From Rhodococcus jostii RHA1 (GTDB taxonomy: Bacteria; Actinomycetota; Actinomycetes; Mycobacteriales; Mycobacteriaceae): 64,000 bases of DNA. Positions 34,067 through 45,045 of the stretch are shown one piece after another; the stretch's first letter is position 1; each line of letters begins with the position of its first letter. Made by a program: the position numbers and the translations under genes. The notes beneath the pieces are model-generated. The model had not been told where the DNA came from, ran no database searches, and worked only from the letters and a program-made list of their open reading frames with translations. Where the stretch lies: assembly GCF_000014565.1 (NCBI RefSeq), contig NC_008268.1:5584501-5648500 (forward strand), given 5' to 3'.

Positions 34067-34748
34067 GTGTCGAAGGTACGGCTTCTCGGTATGGCCGCGG
34101 CGGTGGGTTCCACCGCGGGCGGGCTGGCGGTCTTCCCGGGTTCGGGAGTGGCAGTGGCGGAGTTGCCGTCGCAGTGCGTCCAGTCCCAGACGGCGGTCAC
34201 CTGCGCGTACACCGACAACACCGGCGAAGTGTCTCCTTCCGGAGGTGTCCACGGTGTACCGCTGAGGATTCCGGACGGCGTCTGGAAGGTGCACATCGAG
34301 GCGGTCGGCGGCCGAGGCGGTGACAGCAGTTGCCGCACGGTCGCTCCCGGCGGCCGGGGAGCGGTAGCCCGTGGTGACGCCTGGCTCGTTCCGGGATCGA
34401 CGGTGTACGTCCGGGTCGGCGAGAACGGGCACGGCGGCGGACAGCCCGTGTTCGGATCCGACGGGTCGAGCCCGGCCAGCCTTGCGGTGGTCCCGGATAC
34501 GGCGGCAGCGCAGGAAGTTCCGGTGCGACGCTCCCGGGGCCGTCGGCGACGGGATCGGCGCCGGGGGCGGAGGTGGGTACGGCGGCGGCGGAGGCGCCGC
34601 CGGGGGACGGATCGGTGGCACCGGCGAGGCGAACGAGCCGCCGGGCGGCGGAGGTGGCGGACTCTCCCTCGTGCCGTCGGGCGGCACGATCGGACTGTCT
34701 TCGCCGGATTCGGTGCCCTCGGTCGTCGTCACCTTCGAGCTTCCCTGA
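34067..34748 (+). pseudogene. frameshifted secreted glycine-rich protein
   Basis: GTG 34067 starts a signal peptide (VRLLGMAAAVGSTAGGLAVF) and a beta-rich region (GVWKVHIEAVGGRGGDSSC; STVYVRVGENGHGGGQP). Near 34480 the sensible reading moves to a second frame (CGGPGYGGSAGSSGATL), and near 34536, in a CCCGGGG run, to a third (AVGDGIGAGGGGGYGGGGGA), ending VVVTFELP at 34748. Two one-base deletions, real or sequencing errors, would explain this. The intact product would be an extracellular glycine-rich domain protein. Confidence 0.65.
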
Positions 34749-34861
34749 AGTTTGTCGGAGCCGCGGTCAGCCAACGGGCCAGGTGTGCGTGAGTCGAAGT
34801 CACGGCAAATAGTTTCCGCAAAGTCTTGGCTGAGTCCAGAAAAGTAAGTCATAGTGGGTGG

Positions 34862-35305
34862 GTGCCGTCGATGCCGGATTACGCAGCGCTGCTGCGCGGG
34901 GCTGAGCTTCGCGTGACCCGCCCGCGGGTCGCGGTGTTGGAGGCCGTGCACGCGCGTCCACATGCCGATACGGAGACGATTTTCGGAGCGGTGCGCACCG
35001 TTCTGGAAGGGGTGTCCCGGCAGGCCGTGTACGACGTGCTGCACGCAGTGACCGCTGTGGGATTGGTGCGGCGGATTCAGCCGCCCGGCTCCGTTGCTCG
35101 TTACGAGTCGCGGGTCGGAGACAATCACCACCACGTCATCTGCCGGTCGTGTGGGGCCATTGCGGACGTCGACTGTGCCGTCGGCGAGGCGCCGTGCCTG
35201 ACCGCGTCCGACGACAACGGTTTCCTCGTCGAGGAGGCCGAGGTCATCTATTGGGGTCTGTGCCCCGACTGCTCGACTTCACAGACTTCTCGATCGAACC
35301 CATGA
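34862..35305 (+). CDS. furA: FurA, ferric-uptake-family regulator of katG
   Basis: 147 residues. Fur winged helix (LRVTRPRVAVLEAVHARPHA; SRQAVYDVLHAVTAVGLVRR), then the metal-binding HHHVICRSCGAIADVDC and a final CPDC. It is a peroxide- and iron-responsive repressor of itself and katG. CATAGT (34850-34855) lies six bases before GTG 34862, giving the leaderless start known for furA in actinobacteria; ATG 34871 is an alternative. The AT-rich tract 34800-34855 is the likely FurA site. katG follows after 36 bases. Confidence 0.92.
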   Translation: MPSMPDYAALLRGAELRVTRPRVAVLEAVHARPHADTETIFGAVRTVLEGVSRQAVYDVLHAVTAVGLVRRIQPPGSVARYESRVGDNHHHVICRSCGAIADVDCAVGEAPCLTASDDNGFLVEEAEVIYWGLCPDCSTSQTSRSNP

Positions 35306-37570
<2,265 letters not shown>

Positions 37571-37574
37571 TCAC

Positions 37575-37601
37575 GGTTTGATCGGCCGAGGCCGATCAAC
37601 C
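37575..37601 (+). terminator. katG terminator hairpin
   Basis: GGTTTGATCGGCC, two bases, GGCCGATCAACC: about twelve pairs with a one-base bulge, starting five bases after the katG stop. Confidence 0.6.
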
Positions 37602-37608
37602 GCCATCT

Positions 37609-37649
37609 GGCCCGGCACCCGCGAGTGGATACTCACCGGGTGTCGGGCC
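37609..37649 (-). terminator. hairpin after the small membrane protein gene
   Basis: GGCCCGGCACCCG pairs with CGGGTGTCGGGCC (one mismatch) around a 15-base loop. It lies just beyond the 3' end of the leftward gene at 37665, which it probably terminates. Confidence 0.55.
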
Positions 37650-37664
37650 GGATTGTGGCGTATG

Positions 37665-37991
37665 TCAGAGGTGTGGGAGCGCCGCAGTGAGAAAGACTGT
37701 GCCGGCGGCGATTCCGAAAGCGCCGGTGAGAATGCCCAGCAGTGCTTCCAGAGACTTGGGCTCGCTTCCTTCGACGGCAGGGTGCCGGTTGGCGGCGATG
37801 CCGGCAGCGATGGCGCAGACGCCGAGAACGATGCCGAATCCGAACATCCAGAACATCACTATCGATAGTGCTCCCAGCATGACCGAGATGTCGCTCCAGT
37901 GTTCGCCCTGCAGGTGCTGTGGTCTGGTGAGCCGGGAGAATCGTGCGGGCGAACTGCCGGGATCGGGGCGGGATTGGGTCGTGGCGGTCAT
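37665..37991 (-). CDS. small two-helix membrane protein (DUF4190-like)
   Basis: 108 residues: a polar N-terminus, then two hydrophobic segments (MLGALSIVMFWMFGFGIVLG; LGILTGAFGIAAGTVFLTAA) with the FGIVLGVCAIAAGIAAN spacing of DUF4190-type proteins. Function unknown. The ATG at 37991 is preceded by GAGGACCTGAAG; the frame extends to 38132 without a better site. It converges with katG. Confidence 0.65.
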   Translation of the reverse strand: MTATTQSRPDPGSSPARFSRLTRPQHLQGEHWSDISVMLGALSIVMFWMFGFGIVLGVCAIAAGIAANRHPAVEGSEPKSLEALLGILTGAFGIAAGTVFLTAALPHL

Positions 37992-38189
37992 GGTCTTCAG
38001 GTCCTCGGTTGCGTGCTGACGCGGATCGGTGCGTGGATCGCGAACGGCGAGGGCTCTGGAACGGCATCCAGCAAAGATCGGGTCATTGAGTGGATGTCGG
38101 TGACGGGATCGTGACGCAGCACAGCAATACACCTCCCATGATCAGTCGATAGGCCTACCACCTCGGTAGACGCTCATCACTGTGCACGA

Positions 38190-38326
38190 GAAATTTAGCA
38201 CTTGACTACCGCGAGTGCCAGAGTGGGTGGTGGTGCGCTTTCTGCACGCGGGAATCGGATTCTTCGCTACCCGGTGGTTAACGGTCGCGAAACGGTGGTC
38301 GTTCTGGCCCGGCGGTGCTAAATTTC
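38190..38326. repeat. 12-bp inverted repeat separated by 113 bp in a gene-free region
   Basis: GAAATTTAGCAC at 38190-38201 and GTGCTAAATTTC at 38315-38326 are perfect inverses. Both are AT-rich islands in a GC-rich stretch; TTGACT follows the left arm at 38202-38207. The 580 bases 37992-38571 hold no gene I can support (an open frame at 38215-38544 has no ribosome site and no recognisable sequence). A pair of regulator sites is the simplest reading. Confidence 0.45.
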
Positions 38327-38571
38327 GGTTTGCACAGTGGGCCGCGCCCGCCGCCGTGACGGGCGCGCAGGAATTCGGGAGGTGCAGTGCTGTGCGTCGA
38401 GAAGAAGGCGGATCATCGAATCAGCGTGCGCAACGTCGAGTAACGGAACTGCGTGAGGACGAGCCCATCCGGTGGCCGGACCCCAGTCCGCTCAGCAGTT
38501 GGTGGGATCGGGTCGTCTGGGGTGCGAGGGGATCGGCGACCTGACGAGTCCGTCTTCGTCCGACGCGGGGT

Positions 38572-38805
38572 TCAGTCGGTCGACAGTTTCTCGGCGTTAC
38601 GCACCGCGGTCTCGAGATGTCTGTCCGCGGTGCTCAGGTCGAGCCGGGCGTCGCTGAGGCTGTCGATCACCTGTTCCCGCGACGCACCCTCGGTCGTGCT
38701 GTCGAGGAGGTCGAACGCGTCGGTCAACTCCTTGATGCGGTTTTCGAGTGCTTGCAGATCGAACCGCAACCGAGCGGTGCGCTCGACCAGGTCGTCTACG
38801 TCCAC
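38572..38805 (-). CDS. small coiled-coil hypothetical protein
   Basis: 77 residues, acidic and almost wholly helical (RLRFDLQALENRIKELTDAF; VIDSLSDARLDLSTADRHLE). No family recognised. The GTG at 38805 follows AAAGGGGC by five bases. It lies between the gene-free region and the SDR gene on the same strand, 91 bases downstream of the SDR stop. Confidence 0.6.
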   Translation of the reverse strand: MDVDDLVERTARLRFDLQALENRIKELTDAFDLLDSTTEGASREQVIDSLSDARLDLSTADRHLETAVRNAEKLSTD

Positions 38806-38896
38806 GGCTGCCCCTTTCGTCCCCGGACGTGCTGTCGCATCACCCTACGTCCGTCTACCCGTGGATCCGGGCGTGAAACCCCGCTGCGGGTGGTGC

Positions 38897-39676
38897 CTAT
38901 CGGTACACCAGGCCGCCGTCGATCAGTCCCGATTGCCCGGTCATGTAGTCGGAATCCGGTCCGGCGAGATACGACACGTACGCGGCGACGTCCTCGGGCG
39001 TCTGCGCGCGACCGAGGGCGATGCCGCCGACGAACTTCTCGAACGTTGCACCCTTCGGTGCACCGGTGAGGGCCGCGAAGCGTTCGTCGATGGTGACCCA
39101 CATGTCGGTGCCGACGACGCCGGGGCAGTAGGCGTTGACGGTGATGCCGTCCGCCGCATACTCCTTCGCCGCGGCCTGGGTGAGTCCGCGGACTGCGAAC
39201 TTGGTCGCCGAGTACACGCCGAGCATCGGGAATCCCTCGTGGCCGGCGATCGACGAGGCGTTGATGATCTTCCCGCCGTGTCCCCGCTCCCGGAACTTGG
39301 CTGCCCCGACCTGGATACCCCACAGCACGCCTTCGACGTTCACGGCGAGGATGCGTGAGACCTCCTCCGGTGTCACGTCGGCGATCGGGTTGACCTGGGC
39401 GATTCCCGCGTTGTTGACGATGATGTCGAAGCCGCCCAGTTCGCGCTCGGTCCGGTCGACAGCAGACTGCACCTGATCGCGGTCCGTCACGTCGGCGACC
39501 AGTGAGATCGCCTTCACTCCTACCGCCCGGACCTCGTCGGCCACCGCATCGAGCCGGTCGCCGTTGACGTCGACGAGCGAGATGTCGGCGCCGTCCGACG
39601 CCAATCGCAATGCGATCGCGCGCCCGATGCCCTGCCCCGCGCCGGTGACCAGAGCGACTTTGCCCTTGATGCTCAT
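38897..39676 (-). CDS. short-chain dehydrogenase, acetoin (diacetyl) reductase-like
   Basis: 259 residues. NAD motif [27 protein letters not shown], catalytic Ser in [13 protein letters not shown], then YSATK with the Tyr and Lys, and [12 protein letters not shown]. Sequence layout is that of (S)-acetoin-forming diacetyl reductases/butanediol dehydrogenases. ATG 39676 has CAGGAG six bases upstream. A perfect TGTGA-N6-TCACA site lies 18 bases before the start, suggesting control by a Crp/GlxR-type protein. Confidence 0.85.
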   Translation of the reverse strand: MSIKGKVALVTGAGQGIGRAIALRLASDGADISLVDVNGDRLDAVADEVRAVGVKAISLVADVTDRDQVQSAVDRTERELGGFDIIVNNAGIAQVNPIADVTPEEVSRILAVNVEGVLWGIQVGAAKFRERGHGGKIINASSIAGHEGFPMLGVYSATKFAVRGLTQAAAKEYAADGITVNAYCPGVVGTDMWVTIDERFAALTGAPKGATFEKFVGGIALGRAQTPEDVAAYVSYLAGPDSDYMTGQSGLIDGGLVYR

Positions 39677-39693
39677 GCTTGGCTCCTGCCTGT

Positions 39694-39709
39694 TGTGATC
39701 GTCCTCACA
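39694..39709. promoter_or_regulatory. Crp/GlxR-type site before the SDR gene
   Basis: TGTGATCGTCCTCACA matches TGTGA-N6-TCACA exactly. It lies 18 bases upstream of the ATG at 39676, overlapping or just downstream of the promoter, which would favour repression. The remainder of 39710-40003 shows no gene. Confidence 0.6.
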
Positions 39710-40003
39710 GATGAGCCAAGCATCCTCCACGGCGCGTTTGCAAGGGTTGCACTCGGTTGCAGTGTGGTCGAGTAGACCGTCGATTGCGTTCGCCTCCAAC
39801 GGAAATGGTCGGAACCTGACGCTGGTCGAGCACTCGCATACCCGGTAGGCTCGGCCGGGTGAGTACTCCCGGTTCGGTTCGGCACCGCCTTCCTGCTGTC
39901 GGCTCGGGGGTGTCGGGAGGGATTGACACGGCATTGATCGCGGCGCTTGACTGGAACGCAAGCTGGTGTGGGCTCGCCCGATGGTGTTCCGGGAGGTTGA
40001 CGT

Positions 40004-40912
40004 ATGCGCGGCACAGGATTAGCGGGTCCGGGCCATCGACGCGGAGCAACATCCCATTGCAGGACCATCCCGGTACTGGCACTGGTGGGAATGTGCATTC
40101 TCTCCCTGAGTGTGACCCGAACAGCCGGCGCAGACCCAGCAGCGGACACCGTCGAGACCGGGTTCGCGATCCCCTTCGCCGGGGCACCCGGCTACGAGAG
40201 CCTGGCACCGACGCAGGTGACCAACCCTGGGCAGCTCAACGAGCCACTCGGTCAGCAAGCGGCGGACGAGATTGCCGGCCAGGTGGGGCTCACCAGGGCT
40301 GACGCCTTATCCGAACAGCAGTATCGCGACCTCGTCACCGGCGGCGGAGTCGGCGGCAGCCGCGACGCTGCCGAGGTGATCGATGCATGCGCCCAGATCC
40401 TCACCAATACGAACGGCCGTCCCCTGTATTCCGCCGTCGATGGCCAGTCCACACCGTCGGTGCTGGCCAGCTACGGGCTCTACGTGAACACCAGCGGGCT
40501 GCTGGAGAGTCCGGCCAACGCGGACGCCCCGACGAGGCAGGTGAACTCATTGATCGCTCCCGGTGGGTTCGTGGGCACCTGGTTGAGGAACAACGATGCG
40601 ACGCGAACCCTGATAGCGCTGTACCGGTCGGCGTACACGGTGCAAGCGGTCTATGGCTTCGCATCGCAACAGATTTCGGGCGCGGCTCAACTGGTGACCA
40701 ACACCAAGGGGGGTGTGAGTTCGGAGGTAGGCATGTCGATGGCGCCGCCGCTCTGGATTGTGAACTTCGCCCTGCTCTACGTATTGAATCCTTCCGTGGC
40801 CGCAGCGATGCCTGCCCACTGGGCTCCCATTCCGTCCGCGGTTGCCGAGGCAATACACTCGAGCCCCACCGGCCAGGTTCCTTTCAGCGACTATGCGTCC
40901 TACTTCCAGTGA
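40004..40912 (+). CDS. secreted protein of unknown function
   Basis: 302 residues. After a basic N-terminus a hydrophobic stretch ([20 protein letters not shown]) ends in AGADPAADT, a good signal-peptidase site. The mature part has no motif I recognise; it contains two hydrophobic patches ([16 protein letters not shown]) and few cysteines. ATG 40004 follows GGGAGG by seven bases. No operon partner. The 3' end overlaps a regulator remnant on the other strand by 13 bases. Confidence 0.75.
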   Translation: MRGTGLAGPGHRRGATSHCRTIPVLALVGMCILSLSVTRTAGADPAADTVETGFAIPFAGAPGYESLAPTQVTNPGQLNEPLGQQAADEIAGQVGLTRADALSEQQYRDLVTGGGVGGSRDAAEVIDACAQILTNTNGRPLYSAVDGQSTPSVLASYGLYVNTSGLLESPANADAPTRQVNSLIAPGGFVGTWLRNNDATRTLIALYRSAYTVQAVYGFASQQISGAAQLVTNTKGGVSSEVGMSMAPPLWIVNFALLYVLNPSVAAAMPAHWAPIPSAVAEAIHSSPTGQVPFSDYASYFQ

Positions 40913-41274
40913 CTCGATTCCGGAGCTCGGCGAGATGCATTGACGTCGAGATGGCCGAGTTGTTCGACCATGTAAGTCACGGCGTTGTCGATTTTGCGGC
41001 GCCAGGGCCGCGTCACCTCTTCGGGATCCTGGGCCTCGAGAGCATGGAATATCGCAGTGTCGTCGGCGACGATCTCATCGACCGAGTACGCGTATTCCAG
41101 ACCGAGAATCGAGACGAACATCCGCAACTGCAGCGACAGGCGGAAGAACATCTTCTCGATTCTCGGCATGTCGGCTGCGGCAGCGAGGGCGTCCTGCCAC
41201 CGGATATCGGGGTAAGTCCCTCGTCGACTCCGCGCGAATCTGACCGCGGCACCACGAATGCCCTCGTTCCGCAC
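40900..41274 (-). pseudogene. C-terminal remnant of a GntR (FCD) regulator
   Basis: About 124 codons from GTG 41274. MPRIEKMFFRLSLQLRMFVS and EIVADDTAIFHALEAQDPEE resemble the last helices of an FCD ligand domain, including the D.AI..AL.A.D pattern. No winged-helix part precedes it; upstream is the divergent MmcQ gene promoter. It could be a real short gene, but a decayed regulator is more likely. Confidence 0.45.
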
Positions 41275-41325
41275 AGTTCCCACGTGACTCGCACGAGCCT
41301 GCGGGTACCGTTCTATGATGTTGCG

Positions 41326-41748
41326 ATGACGGCAGATCCGCGCCGCGCACGGGTGGACGATGTGCATGAGTTGGCGTTGGGTATGCCCCACGTCAAGGTC
41401 GAATGTGGGCCGCGGGGCAATCCTGTCTATCAAGTCGGCGGCAAATCGTTCGTGTTCTTCCGAACGCCTCGCCCCGATGCCTTCGACCCTCGTACCGGTG
41501 AACGGTATACGGACGTGATCGTGTTCTGGGTGCCCTCCCAGTCCGACAAGCAAGCAATGGTTCAAGACCCGGCGTCGCCGTTCTTTACCACTCCACATTT
41601 CGACGGACATCCGTCGGTGCTGTTGCGGTCAAGTCGGATCGGCGATCTGACGCTGAAAGAACTGACCGAGGTGGTTCAGGATGCGTGGCTCTGTCGGGCA
41701 TCGTCGGCCCGGGCTTCGGCATGGCTCGCCGCGCACCGTCTGTCGTAG
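41326..41748 (+). CDS. MmcQ/YjbR-family (DUF419) protein
   Basis: 140 residues: an MmcQ-like layout with ELALGMPHVKVECG at the start, KSFVFFRTPRPDAFDP, VIVFWVPSQSDKQAMVQDPA and a terminal helix with ELTEVVQDAWLCRAS. These small CyaY-like-fold proteins are thought to bind DNA or nucleotides; no role is known here. TATGAT lies six bases before ATG 41326, an excellent -10 for a leaderless message. Confidence 0.8.
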   Translation: MTADPRRARVDDVHELALGMPHVKVECGPRGNPVYQVGGKSFVFFRTPRPDAFDPRTGERYTDVIVFWVPSQSDKQAMVQDPASPFFTTPHFDGHPSVLLRSSRIGDLTLKELTEVVQDAWLCRASSARASAWLAAHRLS

Positions 41749-41857
41749 TGACGGTTCTTCCCGGTTGCCGAAGCTTCCCGTCACGTAGCCAGACGGTGCA
41801 CTGCACGCAGAACGCGCGGTAGTCGCGTCATCCCGCGTGGAATCGATTAATTTCGTG

Positions 41858-42463
41858 TCAGAACTTCCCGACGGCGTCGAGGTTGGCGAACACCTCACCG
41901 GCCATGAAGACGTTGGCACCTGCAGCCTCGTTGAGGGTCTGCGCGAAATACGGGGAGAAGCGGAACGGCCAATACGTGGGGCCGATCCCGCCACCGTGCG
42001 GCGTCATGACCGTCGGCATCATCTCACCCACGTTGTAGGTGGCGACCATCCTCTCGCCCTGGGGGACCCCGTTGATCGTCACAGTCCCGTAGGCGCCGTC
42101 CATCCGCAGCCAGATATCCTGAACCAGAACAGAGTTCCCGGTCTTGCTGACGAACCTCGGCCCGCCGGGGTAGAACACGCCCATGCATGCGTCGATATGG
42201 TTGGTCTGCGAGCCGATTGGCAGATAGAGACCGGTCTTCGCGGGCTTAGCCTCGAACGGTGCGACGCCTTCGACCGCGATCTCGTTTTCGTTCAGCAGCG
42301 CGACGATTCGCGGGGGGAAATCGAAGTTGGCATATCCGGACTGCGTGAAATATGGCAATCTCATACACTCGGCCTGAGCAGTCGGCAGGGGCGCGTGAAG
42401 AGATAACGCCAGCACCAGGAAAACCCAAGCGACCGCTCCTACAAACGCACGCAAGATACGCAT
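41858..42463 (-). CDS. secreted protein of unknown function
   Basis: 201 residues. Signal peptide: MRILRAFVGAVAWVFLVLAL, cleavage after PTAQA. The mature protein has two cysteines (ECMRLPYF and DACMGVFYPGG) and a beta-rich look (NSVLVQDIWLRMDGAYGTVT). No family recognised. ATG 42463 has GGAG six bases upstream. It stands alone; the convergent neighbour is the MmcQ gene. Confidence 0.7.
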   Translation of the reverse strand: MRILRAFVGAVAWVFLVLALSLHAPLPTAQAECMRLPYFTQSGYANFDFPPRIVALLNENEIAVEGVAPFEAKPAKTGLYLPIGSQTNHIDACMGVFYPGGPRFVSKTGNSVLVQDIWLRMDGAYGTVTINGVPQGERMVATYNVGEMMPTVMTPHGGGIGPTYWPFRFSPYFAQTLNEAAGANVFMAGEVFANLDAVGKF

Positions 42464-42817
42464 CTCTGCTCCAATCTTCGGGTTTGTTCGGCGTGGCACC
42501 GGGCGGCAAGTGGCGCCAAGAAGCCACACATAGTACGGTACGCGCCCCGCGTCTGGCATCAAATCTCTATTTTTGCTGGGATTGACTTTCGCTTGGGGTA
42601 ATCGTCATCGGTCCGCGGAGAAGACTGAAATGCCGCCTTCGCTGCTGGTACTCGACGTCGGGCTGTTGCCGATCACCTCGGTTTTGCGAGCAGACGCAGC
42701 AGTGTTCTTCGCGTTTCCGCAACGCTGTCTCGGACGCGCGCTGGGCGCCCCGATATCCCAGTGCCGCAACGTAACCTGACGTACCGGCAACCTCGACCTC
42801 GTGCCGGGATCGCCCTG
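42464..42817. other. gene-free stretch
   Basis: About 350 bases between two leftward genes. Open frames here lack ribosome sites and recognisable sequence. It should contain the promoter of the secreted protein gene at 42463; I see no convincing operator or terminator. Confidence 0.4.
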
Positions 42818-43512
42818 TCACGTCCGAAAGACGTAACCGATCCCCCGGACGGTGTGGATCATTCGTCCAGCGCCCGTGGCCTCGAGTTTGCCGCGCAGCG
42901 AACTGATACACACGTTCAGCACGTTCGACCGTGCGGCCACGGACACCGGCACCGCCCAGATAGTTCGGAGGAGATCTTCGCGGAGACGACGCGCCCGACC
43001 TCCTTGGCGAGGACGACCAGAACATTGAATTCCTGTCGGCTCACATCGACCCATTGGCCGTTGGAGTAAACGGTCCTCCCGGTGACGCTGATGGTCAATG
43101 AGGGGAAGACGAGGTCCTCGATCGGTGCCCAGCGCACACGACGAAGGACAGCGCGGAACCGCGCTGCGAGTTCGGGCACGGTGCAGGGCATCACCACGTG
43201 GTCGTCGGCGCCGGCATCGAGGATGGCGATGCGGTCGGCGGTGGACGCGGTGCCACTGATGACACAAATTCCGGCACCGACTCCGTCGAGCCGCTGCCGT
43301 TGAACGGTGGACACGATCTCGACCCCCTCGCGGTGAAAATAGGCGATCAAATCGGGGCGCAGTGCGTCGAGCCTGCCCGGTGTCAGGTCGCGGAGGTCCG
43401 TGCAGGACACCCGAAGGCCGTGGGATCCGAGCTTGCTCAGTAGGTTCGGCGACCCGAGGCCCACCAGCAGTGCCGAGGGTTGTGTGAGCTCATCTGACGC
43501 GAGGCACGTCAC
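42818..43512 (-). pseudogene. frameshifted OmpR/PhoB-type winged-helix regulator with degenerate receiver
   Basis: From GTG 43512 the frame gives a receiver-like domain (SALLVGLGSPNLLSKLGSHG; ILDAGADDHVVMPCTVPELA) without a recognisable phospho-acceptor Asp. The OmpR DNA-binding domain then begins (VDVSRQEFNVLVVLAKEVGR). Near 42976 the reading must move to another frame to continue with REDLLRTIW and LEATGAGRMIHTVRGIGYVF, the normal end of the domain. One lost C in a CCC run would explain it. If translated as read, the protein lacks its recognition helix. Confidence 0.7.
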
Positions 43513-43747
43513 GGATCCGATCCTCTTCCGGAAGTGCCAACGGAGATGACATCTGCATCGACATGCTGCAACACATCTCGCGAAGAAGGTCTCGGCACAG
43601 CACGGCCCAGGAGGGCGGGACGGGTTCACCTGCGGTCACGTTCATCTGCGCACTCCGGATTGCTCGGGGGCGCCGGTGGCGCCCTGGGGATGTTCCAGTC
43701 CGTCGGGGACACGTCCCGTTTGATTATGACCCCAATTACATCCCATG

Positions 43748-43765
43748 CTTGCCGTTATTGGCAAG
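43748..43765. promoter_or_regulatory. GntR operator 1, before the DapA-family gene
   Basis: CTTGCC-GTTATT-GGCAAG, a perfect 6+6+6 palindrome 44 bases before the ATG at 43810. It matches the palindromes at 46698, 53262 and 54147. The interval 43513-43809 otherwise shows no gene. Confidence 0.75.
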
Positions 43766-43809
43766 GTTCATTTACCATTAATGGGTCACTTGTTCCCCAG
43801 GAGGTATCC

Positions 43810-44688
43810 ATGTCAGAAGATCTCGCGGGCGTCTACTCGGCGGTCGCCACTCCGTTCACCCAGGATCAGCAGCTCGACGAGGCCGGTCTGCGCCGGTTGG
43901 TCGACCGCACCATCGAATCCGGAATTCACGGGCTCGTTCCGCTGGGGTCGACGGGTGAGTTCTTCGCCCTGAGTCGCGGCGAACGCGAGTGCGCGCTGGA
44001 GGTGGTGCTCGACCAGACCGCAGGGCGGGTGCCGGTGGTGCCGCACACCGGTGCGACCAGCACCGCCGAGGCGATCGCTCTGTCCCGGCACGCGGAGAAG
44101 GCGGGTGCGACCGCGCTGATGCTGGTGGCGCCGTACTACGAGCCGTTCAGCATCGAAGAGGTCAAGAGCTACTACAAGGATGTAGCCGGATCTGTGTCGA
44201 TCCCCGTGATGGCCTACAACCTGCCGGCCGCGACCGGGGTGAACCTGACCCCGCACATCCTCTGTGAACTGATCGACGAGGTTCCCAACGTCAAATACGT
44301 CAAGGACACCAGCGGTGACTTCACCGCCGCGGCGCAGCTCATTCACGAATTCGGGGACAAGGTCTCGGTGTTCGTGGGTTGGGACACCCTCTTCTATGCC
44401 GCCCTGCTCGAGGGCGCCGCCGGTTCGGTCATCGGTGCGGCGAACGTGGTGCCGCGTCAGCTGATCGACGTGTACGACGCCATCCAGGCAAGCGACCTCG
44501 CGTTGGCTCGTAAGCTGTGGGCCAAGCTGTTCCCGGTGATGAGCACCCTCGTCAGCGGTGGATACACCGCGGCCGTCAAGGCGGGGATGGAACTGGTCGG
44601 TCACCCCGCCGGGCCGCAGCGGGCGCCCGGTGCCGCCCTGACCGGTCCTCGCCTTCGCGAGCTCGAAAAGGCCCTCGCGGCACTGTAA
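43810..44688 (+). CDS. DapA/NAL-superfamily lyase, probable pyrroline-4-hydroxy-2-carboxylate deaminase
   Basis: 292 residues. Schiff-base Lys in VKYVKDTSGDFTAA; Tyr in IPVMAYNLPAATGVNL; GSTGEFFALSRGER and HTGATSTAEAIALSRHAEKA are the other active-site loops. The family includes dihydrodipicolinate synthase, but that is a biosynthetic gene. Here, beside a proline-racemase-family enzyme, an amino-acid permease and aldehyde dehydrogenases, the likely role is the deaminase step of hydroxyproline catabolism. ATG 43810 follows AGGAGG. GntR operator 1 lies upstream and a hairpin follows. Confidence 0.88.
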   Translation: MSEDLAGVYSAVATPFTQDQQLDEAGLRRLVDRTIESGIHGLVPLGSTGEFFALSRGERECALEVVLDQTAGRVPVVPHTGATSTAEAIALSRHAEKAGATALMLVAPYYEPFSIEEVKSYYKDVAGSVSIPVMAYNLPAATGVNLTPHILCELIDEVPNVKYVKDTSGDFTAAAQLIHEFGDKVSVFVGWDTLFYAALLEGAAGSVIGAANVVPRQLIDVYDAIQASDLALARKLWAKLFPVMSTLVSGGYTAAVKAGMELVGHPAGPQRAPGAALTGPRLRELEKALAAL

Positions 44689-44718
44689 GCGGGGACATCC
44701 CGGCCCCCGTCGGTATCT

Positions 44719-44753
44719 ATGATCGCCGGCCCCGACATGGGGCCGGCGATCAT
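44719..44753. terminator. terminator hairpin after the DapA-family gene
   Basis: ATGATCGCCGGCCCC, GACAT loop, GGGGCCGGCGATCAT: a perfect 15-bp stem 31 bases after the stop. Confidence 0.75.
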
Positions 44754-44972
44754 CGTTGTCGGCGGGGTTTCTTGCTGTGCGGGAATGTGAATCGACCACA
44801 CCGCTCGGGAGATGATCGACCGTGGTGTGTTCTCGAGCGCGTCGAGGAAGACCTGGATCGCTCTGTCCACGAATCGGTCTCGCGGTTGTCATGTCGGGTA
44901 GTGCAGTGAGCCGAGTGCGTACCGCCATGGGTGCCTCGGGCGGCGGCGTCGGTCCGCTCAGATGCGCGACGA

Positions 44973-45010
44973 ACGGCGGGGGACGAAGTCGTCACTTCGT
45001 CTCCCGCCGT
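44973..45010. terminator. terminator hairpin after the APC permease gene
   Basis: ACGGCGGGGGACGAAGT and ACTTCGTCTCCCGCCGT pair over 17 bases with one mismatch, 36 bases beyond the permease stop on its strand. The 357-base gap between the two convergent genes holds the two hairpins and no gene. Confidence 0.7.
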
Positions 45011-45045
45011 GCGGATTTCGGCCTAGTGGCCGTCGCTGTCGGGTC

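Noticed and set aside
34371..34748. Independent gene for a glycine-rich protein
   Set aside because: Its N-terminal half is an out-of-frame reading of the upstream secreted protein; it is better explained as the frameshifted end of that gene.
38215..38544. 109-codon open frame in the gene-free region
   Set aside because: No ribosome site or promoter-linked start, and amino-acid composition unlike real proteins of this genome; kept only as a note under the repeat.
43810..44688. Dihydrodipicolinate synthase for lysine synthesis
   Set aside because: The superfamily fits, but the catabolic neighbours and GntR operator argue for a breakdown role rather than the housekeeping dapA.
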